A stretch of DNA of 38,434 nucleotides. It comes from Saprospirales bacterium. GTDB taxonomy: Bacteria; Bacteroidota; Bacteroidia; Chitinophagales; UBA8649. Shown in pieces: positions 1-6,837 of this stretch; position 1 is the stretch's first letter, and every line of letters starts with the position of its first letter. The notes beneath the pieces are model-generated. The model ran no database searches and was not told where the DNA came from. It saw only the letters and a program-made list of their open reading frames with translations. The position numbers were made by a program, and so were the translations under genes. The DNA lies in the NCBI GenBank assembly GCA_002708985.1, contig PAPS01000025.1, forward strand, positions 1 through 38,434. Direction: 5' to 3'.

Positions 1-191
1 CGGTGCTTTGTTTTCCGGCCTTGCACGCGTTTACGCCACATGCGAAAAGAAGAAGGCTTCATTTCTCGCCGCATCAGATTAATCACTTCCTTTTCTGAAA
101 GACCAAATTGGGCTTTAATCGCATCAAAAGAGGTTCGGTCTTCCCAGGCCATTTCAATAATTCGATCGATATCGCGTTCAGAACGTTCCAT
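1..191 (-). CDS. DUF2805 / TIGR03643 family protein (3' end cut by window)
   Basis: The minus strand from the ATG at 191 reads MERSERDIDRIIEMAWEDRT and then continues open to the window edge (63 codons). The motif order, an opening acidic/arginine helix, the AWEDRT block, a helix-turn-helix-like stretch with GLSEKEVINLMRRE, and a basic tail with RMWRKRVQGR, is that of the short TIGR03643/DUF2805 family, whose members are usually about 70-90 residues. So only a few to some twenty residues should be missing. The family has no established function. The helix-turn-helix-like, basic character suggests nucleic-acid binding, which is inference. It is divergent from the esterase gene at 291, with a 99-base shared upstream region. 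Confidence 0.8.
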   Translation of the reverse strand, partial: MERSERDIDRIIEMAWEDRTSFDAIKAQFGLSEKEVINLMRREMKPSSFRMWRKRVQGRKTKH

Positions 192-290
192 AAAGAGATA
201 ACCTTTTAATGGCTTAAATCGTTCGGAGATCTTGAAAATTCAGCCACAAACTTTGGCACTTTCTTTGTACAATTAGCGTATCTTAAAACG

Positions 291-1559
291 ATGATGCGTT
301 TATTGGTCTCTCTCTTTCTTATTGGTATAAGTTTCCATACTTATGCCCAGCGGACATCGCATACCATGTCCTTTGCTGGTCAGCAGAGAACCTACGCAAC
401 CTATGTTCCAAATGTCTATCAACAAGATTCTACGTCAGTACCTCTTTTAGTCAACCTTCATGGCATAAGCGATAATGCTTTAAACTTTACTGGTCTTGGC
501 TATGATGACATTGCTGATACAGCAAACTTTATCATTTTGGCACCCCAAGCATTAGATTTTGATATTCTTGGAATCTATACGATTGAGCGCATTTGGAATT
601 CGGGGGTTGGCGCTGAGATTGTTCCCATTGGACAAGTTGCCTATCCCAATTCAACCATTGATGATGTAGGCTTTATCAGTTCGCTTATCGATAGTATGAT
701 CAGTCAATATCGGATTAATACCGATGAAATTTATGTGACCGGCTTTTCGATGGGGGCATTTATGACGACTCGCTTAGTATGTGAACTAGGTGATCGCTTT
801 GCAGCAGCTGCTCCCATTGCAGGTACCATTGGAGAGTCCGTATCCTGTGAAAACACCTCGGCTAGCAGCGTACCTATGATGTATATCCATGGAACAGCCG
901 ATATTACTGTACCCTATGATGAGACCTTTAACCAAGGAGGCGATTTGTGGCGCATTGCTGGAGCCTATGCTGAGGAGTTTAGTGATTATTGGGCGGATAA
1001 AGCGGCTTGTGGCAATGTAGACCATATTGAGGACATTCTTACTAATGCCAACCCTTTAAACAACGTAAATGTCACTGCGAAACGATATTTTTCGGAAGAC
1101 GGATTAGTCTTTGAACACTTCAGAGTCGATAGTGTAGATCATGTTTGGTCGAATAGCTTTCAAGATGAAATCAACTATGAGAAAACTATCTGGCGATTTT
1201 TCCGATCAGGTAGTAAGAACTATACCGTAGGGTGCGGAGAAACAACGAGTATTGATGAGGAGGCTAGCGAAGGGAACAATAACCAGGAAGATTATGACCG
1301 CTCAGATCCTCTTTCCAAGCGAATCAAGCTCAAGACTAATCCAAGAAAAGACGAGGTAACCATTTCTGTACAGGGCAGTGAAATCCAAACCATACGTGTT
1401 ATTGATATCCTTGGAAGCACCAAAGAAGTCATCGATTTACGTAGTGATCCGCAAGAAAGTGTAACTATTAATGTGTCAGACTATCCGTCTACTCAATACT
1501 TAATCAACGTGGTAGCCACAGAAGGAGAAGAGACCGTCTTCTACAACAAGCTTCATTAA
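291..1559 (+). CDS. Secreted PHB-depolymerase/feruloyl-esterase-like hydrolase with T9SS sorting domain
   Basis: This 422-residue protein starts with a signal peptide (about residues 1-19, ending TYAQ). An alpha/beta hydrolase fold of the LpqC / polyhydroxybutyrate-depolymerase / carbohydrate-esterase type follows. The visible features are the oxyanion region LHG (56-58), nucleophile elbow GFSMG with Ser153, a GTAD segment with Asp204, and a candidate catalytic His284 in DHVW. Residues about 345-422 form a type A T9SS C-terminal domain (KTNPRKDEVTI, then IRVIDILGS, ending in short beta strands), so the enzyme is probably exported to the surface or medium by the type IX system encoded elsewhere in the window. 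Substrate is not decidable: an ester in polysaccharide, polyester or lipid. Start choice is between adjacent ATGs at 291 and 294. It ends one base before the convergent acs gene, and no terminator is visible between them. Confidence 0.85.
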   Translation: MMRLLVSLFLIGISFHTYAQRTSHTMSFAGQQRTYATYVPNVYQQDSTSVPLLVNLHGISDNALNFTGLGYDDIADTANFIILAPQALDFDILGIYTIERIWNSGVGAEIVPIGQVAYPNSTIDDVGFISSLIDSMISQYRINTDEIYVTGFSMGAFMTTRLVCELGDRFAAAAPIAGTIGESVSCENTSASSVPMMYIHGTADITVPYDETFNQGGDLWRIAGAYAEEFSDYWADKAACGNVDHIEDILTNANPLNNVNVTAKRYFSEDGLVFEHFRVDSVDHVWSNSFQDEINYEKTIWRFFRSGSKNYTVGCGETTSIDEEASEGNNNQEDYDRSDPLSKRIKLKTNPRKDEVTISVQGSEIQTIRVIDILGSTKEVIDLRSDPQESVTINVSDYPSTQYLINVVATEGEETVFYNKLH

Positions 1560-1560
1560 T

Positions 1561-3459
1561 TTAATCACGAACCGTTTGAATGATTGAGTCCACGACGTCT
1601 GGATTCAATAAGGTAGAGATATCACCCAAATTAGTATACTGCCCTTGACCCACTTTTCTCAAAATGCGGCGCATTATCTTCCCGCTACGGGTTTTTGGCA
1701 AACCCTTTACCATATAGAGTACATCGAGCTTGGCAATCGGACCTACTTTGGATGATATAAGTGCGTTTACTTCCGATAAGGTGACCTCCTCCCCATCTCC
1801 TGAACACACCACAAAGGCACATAGTGCATTACCTTTTATATCATGAGGAATACCAACAATCGCCGACTCGGCAATCGAATTATGCTCATTTATGGCATCT
1901 TCTATCGGCGCCGTACCCAAATTGTGACCGGATACTATGATTACATCGTCCACTCTTCCGGTAATTCGATAATTACCCTCGGCATCACGATCAGCCCCAT
2001 CACCTGTAAAGTAATATCCAGGATAGGCTGAAAAGTAGGTATCAATATAGCGCTGATGATCACCATAAATCGTACGTGCCATCGATGGCCAAGGAAAACC
2101 AATACAAAGTTTCCCCGAAGCTTCCTTGTTCTGGATAGGTTGGCCCTTGTCATCCATTAACTGAGCTTGTATCCCAGGCATAGGCTGAGTCGCAAAGGTG
2201 GGAATGCTTGGTGTAGATCCTGGAATGGATGATATCATAATACCCCCCGTTTCAGTTTGCCACCAAGTATCAACAATTGGGCACTTGTCTTTTCCTATCC
2301 GTTTGTTATACCATTGCCAAGCTTCTTCATTAATGGGCTCACCCACTGTTCCCAATACTTTGAGCGAAGACAAATCATAGTCATCCACCATAGAATCACT
2401 TGCCTTGGCAAGCGCTCTTATCGCGGTTGGCGCTGTATAAAACTGATTGATTTGATACTTTTCAATCATTGCCCAAAATCTCCCGTAATCTGGATAGGAA
2501 GGGACGCCCTCAAACATCAGTGTCGTAGCGCCATTTAAGAGAGGGCCATAGACTATGTAGCTATGGCCAGTAATCCAACCAATGTCGGCGGTACACCAAT
2601 AGACATCTCCCTCATGATATTGAAAAACATTTTGAAAGGTATAGGCCGTGTAGGTCATATAGCCCCCAGTGGTATGTAACATCCCTTTTGGCTTCCCAGT
2701 AGATCCCGAAGTGTATAAAATGAAGAGCGGATCCTCTGCATCCATTACCTCAGCTTCACAGACATCAGATGCATTGTTTAACAAAGGCTTTAAATCTATA
2801 TCACGGCCTTCGATCCAATTAGAATTGAGGCCAACATGGTTTACTACGAGGACGTGGTTGACGCAATCACAGGATTGTAATGCTTCATCTACAATGCTCT
2901 TCAAGTCAAGCACCTTGCTCCCACGATTCGCACCATCGGAACAAATAACTAGAGAGCACGATGCATCATTTATTCGTGCAGCAAGGGCCTGGGCTGAAAA
3001 GCCGGCAAACACAACGGAGTGAATGGCACCAATTCTTGCACAAGCTAAAACAGCTATGGCTAGCTCAGGAATCATCGGTAGATAAAGACAAACTCTATCT
3101 CCCTTTGAAACGCCTTGTTGCTTGAGGGTATTAGCCATTTTATTGACGGTGCTTAGCAATTCAGCATAGGTGTAAACGATTCCCTCATCTTCTGGATTAT
3201 TGGGTTCCCAAACTATGGCTCGCGCATTGGGCTTTGTTTGGGCATATCGATCAAGGCAATTGACGGTTATGTTAACCTTCCCCCCTTCGAACCAAGAAAC
3301 CTTTGCTTTATGAAAGTCATAGTCGAGTACCTTGTCCCAAGGCGTAAACCATTCAAATGATTCCTTTGCATAGGTAGACCAAAACATTTCAGGATACTGA
3401 ATTGCTGCCTGCTGAGCCTGAACGACTTCCTCTTTACTGGATAAACGAAAATTAGCCAT
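1561..3459 (-). CDS. acs: Acetyl-CoA synthetase (AMP-forming)
   Basis: Activates acetate to acetyl-CoA through acetyl-AMP. The 632-residue product has the adenylate-forming signature YTSGSTGKPKG (about 249-259), the DTWWQTETGG acyl-adenylate motif, and the C-terminal KTRSGKIMRR motif. The lysine of SGK (about residue 594) is the known site of regulatory acetylation in this family. Length is close to the usual 640-650. An open frame extends upstream to 3507, but I place the start at the ATG at 3459 (MANFRLSS). The extension would lie wholly inside metG, and 3459 sits one base after the metG stop. This tight spacing implies co-transcription with metG. The pairing is probably positional rather than functional. 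Confidence 0.95.
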   Translation of the reverse strand: MANFRLSSKEEVVQAQQAAIQYPEMFWSTYAKESFEWFTPWDKVLDYDFHKAKVSWFEGGKVNITVNCLDRYAQTKPNARAIVWEPNNPEDEGIVYTYAELLSTVNKMANTLKQQGVSKGDRVCLYLPMIPELAIAVLACARIGAIHSVVFAGFSAQALAARINDASCSLVICSDGANRGSKVLDLKSIVDEALQSCDCVNHVLVVNHVGLNSNWIEGRDIDLKPLLNNASDVCEAEVMDAEDPLFILYTSGSTGKPKGMLHTTGGYMTYTAYTFQNVFQYHEGDVYWCTADIGWITGHSYIVYGPLLNGATTLMFEGVPSYPDYGRFWAMIEKYQINQFYTAPTAIRALAKASDSMVDDYDLSSLKVLGTVGEPINEEAWQWYNKRIGKDKCPIVDTWWQTETGGIMISSIPGSTPSIPTFATQPMPGIQAQLMDDKGQPIQNKEASGKLCIGFPWPSMARTIYGDHQRYIDTYFSAYPGYYFTGDGADRDAEGNYRITGRVDDVIIVSGHNLGTAPIEDAINEHNSIAESAIVGIPHDIKGNALCAFVVCSGDGEEVTLSEVNALISSKVGPIAKLDVLYMVKGLPKTRSGKIMRRILRKVGQGQYTNLGDISTLLNPDVVDSIIQTVRD

Positions 3460-3460
3460 C

Positions 3461-5512
3461 TTATGAAACGATATCTCCTGGAGTGGCATCAGCACTCGGT
3501 TTAACAAAATAGAGCTTACCCTCTGATGTCTCGGACAGCAATATCATTCCCTTTGATTCCACTCCTCGAATTTTTCTAGGAGCTAGGTTGGCTAAAACTT
3601 GTACCATTTGCCCAGGCAATTCTTCTTCAGAGAAGTGCTCGGCAATTCCAGATACGAGTGTCCGTGTTTCAAATCCAACATCAACTTGCATCTGCATCAG
3701 CTTATCGGTCTTGGGTACGCGAGAAGCATTTAAAATTTTGCCGACCCGAAGGTCCATCGTTTGAAAGGCATCGAAGGTTATCTCATCTTTTTGAGGCATA
3801 GCATTAGGGTTTGATTTTAGGGTATTTTGAAGTTGTTGTTTTTGATCGGCAATCCAGGAATTATCGATTTTTTCAAATAATAATCCAAAGGTTGAAATCG
3901 TATGATCGAAGTCTAGCAAGTTGTCTTTCGAAGCGAGTGCCGTCCAATCAGGAGAGGACCAATTAATCATCTCAAGTAATCGATTAGCTGCGTGAGGCAA
4001 AAAGACCTGCATAACACCTGCAAGCCGAGCAACTTGCTGCATAGAAGCATTTAACATGGCCTGTGCCTCTATTGGATCTGTTTTAAAACACTTCCAGGGC
4101 TCGTTATCGGCAAGGAATTTATCTCCTGTGCGCGCTAGCTGAAGCATGCCTTGGAGAGCATCTCGAAAGCGAAAAGCTTCAATGGCCGTATTAATGTCTT
4201 GCATAGCCGTTTTATACTCCACGGCATAACTTTTAGTTTCTCCCAACCTTCCTTCATTAAATCGATGGAAGAGCTGTAATACTCGATTGACGTAATTCCC
4301 GATAGTTGCTACCAATTCATTATTGACCCTTGCTTGATAGTCATCCCAGGTGAATTCTGCATCCTTTGTCTCAGGCATATTGGCGGCAAGCACGTAGCGC
4401 AAGGCATCAACATGGCTTGGGTTGTTTTCTAGGAAAGTATCCACCCATACGGCCCAGTCCCTTGAGGTTGAAATCTTTCGTCCCTCAAGGTTGAGAAACT
4501 CGTTAGCAGGGACGTTTTTAGGTAAAATGTAGCCCTCTCGATGACGAAGCATTGCAGGAAATATAATGCAGTGAAATACAATGTTATCTTTCCCTATAAA
4601 ATGAAGGAGTTCCGTGTCTTCATCCTGCCAATAAGGCTTCCAATCCCCAATAATCCCTTGCGCTTCGGCTGCCTTGGTTGCTGACACATAGCCGATAGGT
4701 GCATCAAGCCACACATAAAGCTTCTTGCCTTCACTGCCCTCTATATCACTTGGTACGTCCACTCCCCAGTCCAAATCACGCGTTATCGCTCTAGGCTGAA
4801 GCCCTTCATCTAACCAAGAATTACATGCACCGAGCACGTGCTTTTTCCATGCCTTTACATCATGTAAAGAACTCCCCTCACACACTCCAGAGTTAAGCCA
4901 TGTATTGAGCCATTCTGACTCTTTGTCCAACGGAAGATACCAATGACTGGTTTGGCGGAGTTCTGGTTTACTGCCACTAAGGGTTGACTTGGGATTGATC
5001 AACTCATTAGGACTTAAACTCGAACCACAGCTCTCGCACTGATCTCCGTAGGCTTCCTCATAGGCGCACTTAGGGCATGTTCCCTTGACATAACGATCAG
5101 CCAGAAACTGTTTGTATGTAACATCGTAGAGCTGTTCCGTAGTCTTCACTGAAAAGACATCGTTCTCATAAAATGCTTTAAACCAAGCTTGCGCTTCTTT
5201 GTGATGGAGTTCAGAAGATGTCCTGTGAAATATATCAAAGCTGATCCCAATGGCTTCAAATGCTTTGGTGTTTCTTAAATGGAAGGTATCGATAATATCC
5301 TGAGGGCTTCGACCTTCTTTTTTAGCGCGCATAGTAATGGCAGCACCGTGCTCATCTGAGCCACATACAAAGAAAACATCATGACCCTGAAGTCTTCGAA
5401 AGCGTGCATAGATGTCAGACGACAAATAAGCTCCTGCAATATGTCCTATATGCAGTGGACCGTTAGCATAGGGTAAAGCAGCTGTTATTGTAAATCGACG
5501 GCGGGTTACCAT
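3461..5512 (-). CDS. metG: Methionyl-tRNA synthetase with C-terminal tRNA-binding domain
   Basis: Charges tRNA-Met. This 683-residue class I synthetase has the HIGH motif (His21-Ile-Gly-His24), a zinc knuckle with Cys146, Cys149, Cys159 and Cys162, and a KMSKS-loop equivalent KISTS at 346-350. The KISTS form is a common variant in this family. The last ~105 residues (from about 575) are an EMAP-II/Arc1p-like OB-fold tRNA-binding domain with the DLRVGKI motif, giving the long, probably dimeric form of the enzyme. The ATG at 5512 is divergent from the kinase gene at 5557, with 44 bases between them. acs follows one base after its stop. Confidence 0.97.
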   Translation of the reverse strand: MVTRRRFTITAALPYANGPLHIGHIAGAYLSSDIYARFRRLQGHDVFFVCGSDEHGAAITMRAKKEGRSPQDIIDTFHLRNTKAFEAIGISFDIFHRTSSELHHKEAQAWFKAFYENDVFSVKTTEQLYDVTYKQFLADRYVKGTCPKCAYEEAYGDQCESCGSSLSPNELINPKSTLSGSKPELRQTSHWYLPLDKESEWLNTWLNSGVCEGSSLHDVKAWKKHVLGACNSWLDEGLQPRAITRDLDWGVDVPSDIEGSEGKKLYVWLDAPIGYVSATKAAEAQGIIGDWKPYWQDEDTELLHFIGKDNIVFHCIIFPAMLRHREGYILPKNVPANEFLNLEGRKISTSRDWAVWVDTFLENNPSHVDALRYVLAANMPETKDAEFTWDDYQARVNNELVATIGNYVNRVLQLFHRFNEGRLGETKSYAVEYKTAMQDINTAIEAFRFRDALQGMLQLARTGDKFLADNEPWKCFKTDPIEAQAMLNASMQQVARLAGVMQVFLPHAANRLLEMINWSSPDWTALASKDNLLDFDHTISTFGLLFEKIDNSWIADQKQQLQNTLKSNPNAMPQKDEITFDAFQTMDLRVGKILNASRVPKTDKLMQMQVDVGFETRTLVSGIAEHFSEEELPGQMVQVLANLAPRKIRGVESKGMILLSETSEGKLYFVKPSADATPGDIVS

Positions 5513-5556
5513 GTGATTGAAAAATATTACCTTTTCCGTAAAGGTAGATACTGCAT

Positions 5557-6123
5557 TTGGAAAAGTCTATACAGTTTGTCACCGTTCATGGTCCTGAGAG
5601 TACAGGCAAGACAACACTTGCCCTGGCCCTGGCTAATGCATTTGCTTTGCCGTGGATTGCCGAAGAGGCGCGTAATCATATCGTTGAGGGGCAAAGCTTT
5701 ACTGAAGATGACATTCTACGGCTCGCCCAATTACAATATAAAGTAGAGAAGGAAGCCATTCAATCTAAGGAAAGTACCCTCATCGTTGCCGATACGAATC
5801 TTATCAACTTTGTGGTTTGGCTTACTTGGGAGAATTTCACTGTCCCACAATGGTTGATAAAAGCAATAGATAATCAGCCTTATCGATACAATCTACTCCT
5901 ACAAGTCGATGTGCCTTGGGTGAATGACGGCTTTCGAAAAATCTCAGACCAATCTTTACGAGATGAATGGTTTACGCTCTATGCCCAAACACTTGATAAA
6001 TATGGATTGCACTACGAAGTGATTGATGGAGATTACACTTCACGAGAAAATATGGCAACAAGTCTCTTGCAAGACTGGTTAAAGAATAATTACCCTAGCT
6101 TTTCGTCTAAAGAAAACAATTGA
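5557..6123 (+). CDS. NadR-like P-loop kinase (AAA_28 / ribosylnicotinamide-kinase-like)
   Basis: This 188-residue single-domain ATPase has a Walker A motif GPESTGKTT (residues 12-20), then WIAEEAR and a Walker-B-like IVADTN segment. This is the pattern of the kinase half of NadR, which phosphorylates nicotinamide riboside. There is no adenylyltransferase half. Only TTG at 5557 gives a sensible start: an in-frame TAG sits at 5545, and AAGG at 5541-5544 can serve as ribosome binding site. It lies ahead of a TPP-riboswitch-controlled receptor, and a decayed copy of its 3' end (6615-6680) directly abuts that riboswitch. A salvage kinase for thiamine or a thiamine precursor is therefore possible, as is ordinary nicotinamide riboside kinase. 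Family assignment is solid and substrate is open. Confidence 0.8.
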   Translation: MEKSIQFVTVHGPESTGKTTLALALANAFALPWIAEEARNHIVEGQSFTEDDILRLAQLQYKVEKEAIQSKESTLIVADTNLINFVVWLTWENFTVPQWLIKAIDNQPYRYNLLLQVDVPWVNDGFRKISDQSLRDEWFTLYAQTLDKYGLHYEVIDGDYTSRENMATSLLQDWLKNNYPSFSSKENN

Positions 6124-6129
6124 TTAGGC

Positions 6130-6543
6130 TTACTCTTCCTCAAGCCAAAGTTTTTTAATTGAGTGTCGAACAAGCCAGCTATTTGATTCTCCAATATTCC
6201 CAATAAAGCGAATATTATCTTGCTCTAAATCCAATATGCATAAATATTTATTACCAACATCACTTACAACATCAAATTCATATTGATCAGACTCCTCATC
6301 ATATAATGTCTCTTTGACAAGGTAAGAAGAGGTTATCGATGGCGTAGTATGAGTAAACATGGTAAAATCGGCATTGAACTCAAAAAAGGTAAGTTCTTCA
6401 TCATCGGATGACACAAACTTCCACTCCTCCATTTTTGGATTCCAATTGTAATCTTCCCTGAGATTAGTGGATATATACATTTGAGACAACAAAGATGTTG
6501 CGGATAAGAAACATATGAACAGTACAGTATAAAAGCGTTTCAT
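6130..6543 (-). CDS. Small secreted protein of unknown function
   Basis: I do not recognise a named family. From ATG 6543 the 137-residue product has a clear signal peptide (MKRFYTVLF, hydrophobic core, cut after LLSQ), then a mature acidic domain of about 115 residues. That domain is rich in aromatic residues and alternating beta-strand patterns (EWKFVSSDDEELTFFEF, DFTMFTHTT, YEFDVVSDVGNKY). This looks like a small beta-barrel or beta-sandwich fold. In-frame ATGs at 6552 and further upstream exist, but only the 6543 start puts the signal peptide at the N-terminus. The gene is convergent with the kinase (6 bases between stops). It is flanked by two near-identical 66-base segments (6015-6080 and 6615-6680), so it may have been inserted here. 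Confidence 0.6.
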   Translation of the reverse strand: MKRFYTVLFICFLSATSLLSQMYISTNLREDYNWNPKMEEWKFVSSDDEELTFFEFNADFTMFTHTTPSITSSYLVKETLYDEESDQYEFDVVSDVGNKYLCILDLEQDNIRFIGNIGESNSWLVRHSIKKLWLEEE

Positions 6544-6614
6544 AAGAACCATTTTTTTGGAAATTAATAAAAAAAGTTTTGTCGTCATTTCACATATCAG
6601 AAGTACTAAACTTG

Positions 6615-6680
6615 CGAAGTGATTGGTGGAGACTACACTTCATCAAAAAATATGGCAAAAAGCCTATTGCAAGACTAGTT
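6615..6680 (+). pseudogene. Decayed duplicate of the kinase 3' end
   Basis: This segment matches 6015-6080, inside the kinase gene, at exactly 600 bases offset, with 57 of 66 positions identical by my alignment. In the kinase reading frame it gives EVIGGDYTSSKNMAKSLLQD followed by TAG, where the intact gene has EVIDGDYTSRENMATSLLQD and Trp. No start, P-loop or upstream homology is present, and similarity stops abruptly at both ends. It is a gene fragment left by duplication or by insertion of the 6130-6543 gene. Its distal part (6667-6669) supplies the probable -33 box of the downstream riboswitch promoter. Confidence 0.8.
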
Positions 6681-6698
6681 CACCTTACATTACATTTG
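6667..6698 (+). promoter_or_regulatory. Bacteroidota-type promoter for the thiamine receptor
   Basis: TACATTTG at 6691-6698 matches the Bacteroidota -7 consensus TAnnTTTG exactly, and TTG at 6667-6669 lies 21 bases upstream as a -33 element. Transcription would begin about 6702-6706, right at the start of the riboswitch aptamer. The -33 box falls in the decayed kinase fragment. Confidence 0.55.
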
Positions 6699-6700
6699 CG

Positions 6701-6779
6701 GTACTCCAGGGGTTTCTATAATGGAATGAGACTTACCCTTTGCACCTGATCAGGCTGATACCTGCGTAGGAAGCGAGTG
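6701..6779 (+). ncRNA. TPP riboswitch aptamer (THI element)
   Basis: The conserved TPP-aptamer pieces occur in order. GGGGT (6709-6713) pairs with ACCC (6735-6738) as P2, with a small TTC/GAA hairpin between them. Then come ATGAGA (6726-6731), ACCTGAT (6744-6750), CAGG/CCTG as the P4 arm (6751-6754 with 6761-6764) and GCGTAGGAA (6764-6772). P1 closes with ACTC (6703-6706) against GAGT (6775-6778). In Bacteroidota, TPP riboswitches ahead of TonB-dependent receptors mark thiamine-uptake genes. Here the receptor starts 59 bases after the aptamer. Confidence 0.93.
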
Positions 6780-6786
6780 TTAAAGC

Positions 6787-6819
6787 ATACCTCTTTGGTT
6801 GCCGACTGGAGTATTTTTT
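6787..6819 (+). terminator. Riboswitch expression platform: intrinsic terminator with competing antiterminator pairing
   Basis: ATACCTC (6787-6793) can pair with GAGTAT (6809-6814) with one bulged C, plus an inner GG/CC pair. Six T follow (6814-6819), so this is an intrinsic terminator. CTGGAGTA (6806-6813), its 3' arm, is also perfectly complementary to TACTCCAG (6702-6709) in the aptamer P1/P2 strand. Without TPP, that long-range pairing would block the terminator. With TPP, P1 takes up the 5' strand and the terminator can form, switching the receptor off. This is inferred from the sequence pairing. Confidence 0.65.
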
Positions 6820-6837
6820 AATTTAAAAATGCTCATT

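Noticed and set aside
3460-3507. N-terminal extension of acs overlapping metG
   Set aside because: The extra 16 residues (MLNRVLMPLQEISFHK) lie entirely in metG sequence and match no family feature. ATG 3459 is one base past the metG stop.
4463-5065. MetRS KMSKS loop reads KISTS
   Set aside because: This is a common variant of the signature in MetRS of this type. HIGH, zinc cysteines and the OB-fold domain are intact, so nothing suggests loss of function.
6799-6837. Longer N-terminus of the thiamine receptor starting at TTG 6799
   Set aside because: It would begin inside the riboswitch terminator hairpin and push the signal peptide inward. ATG 6838 gives a proper signal peptide.
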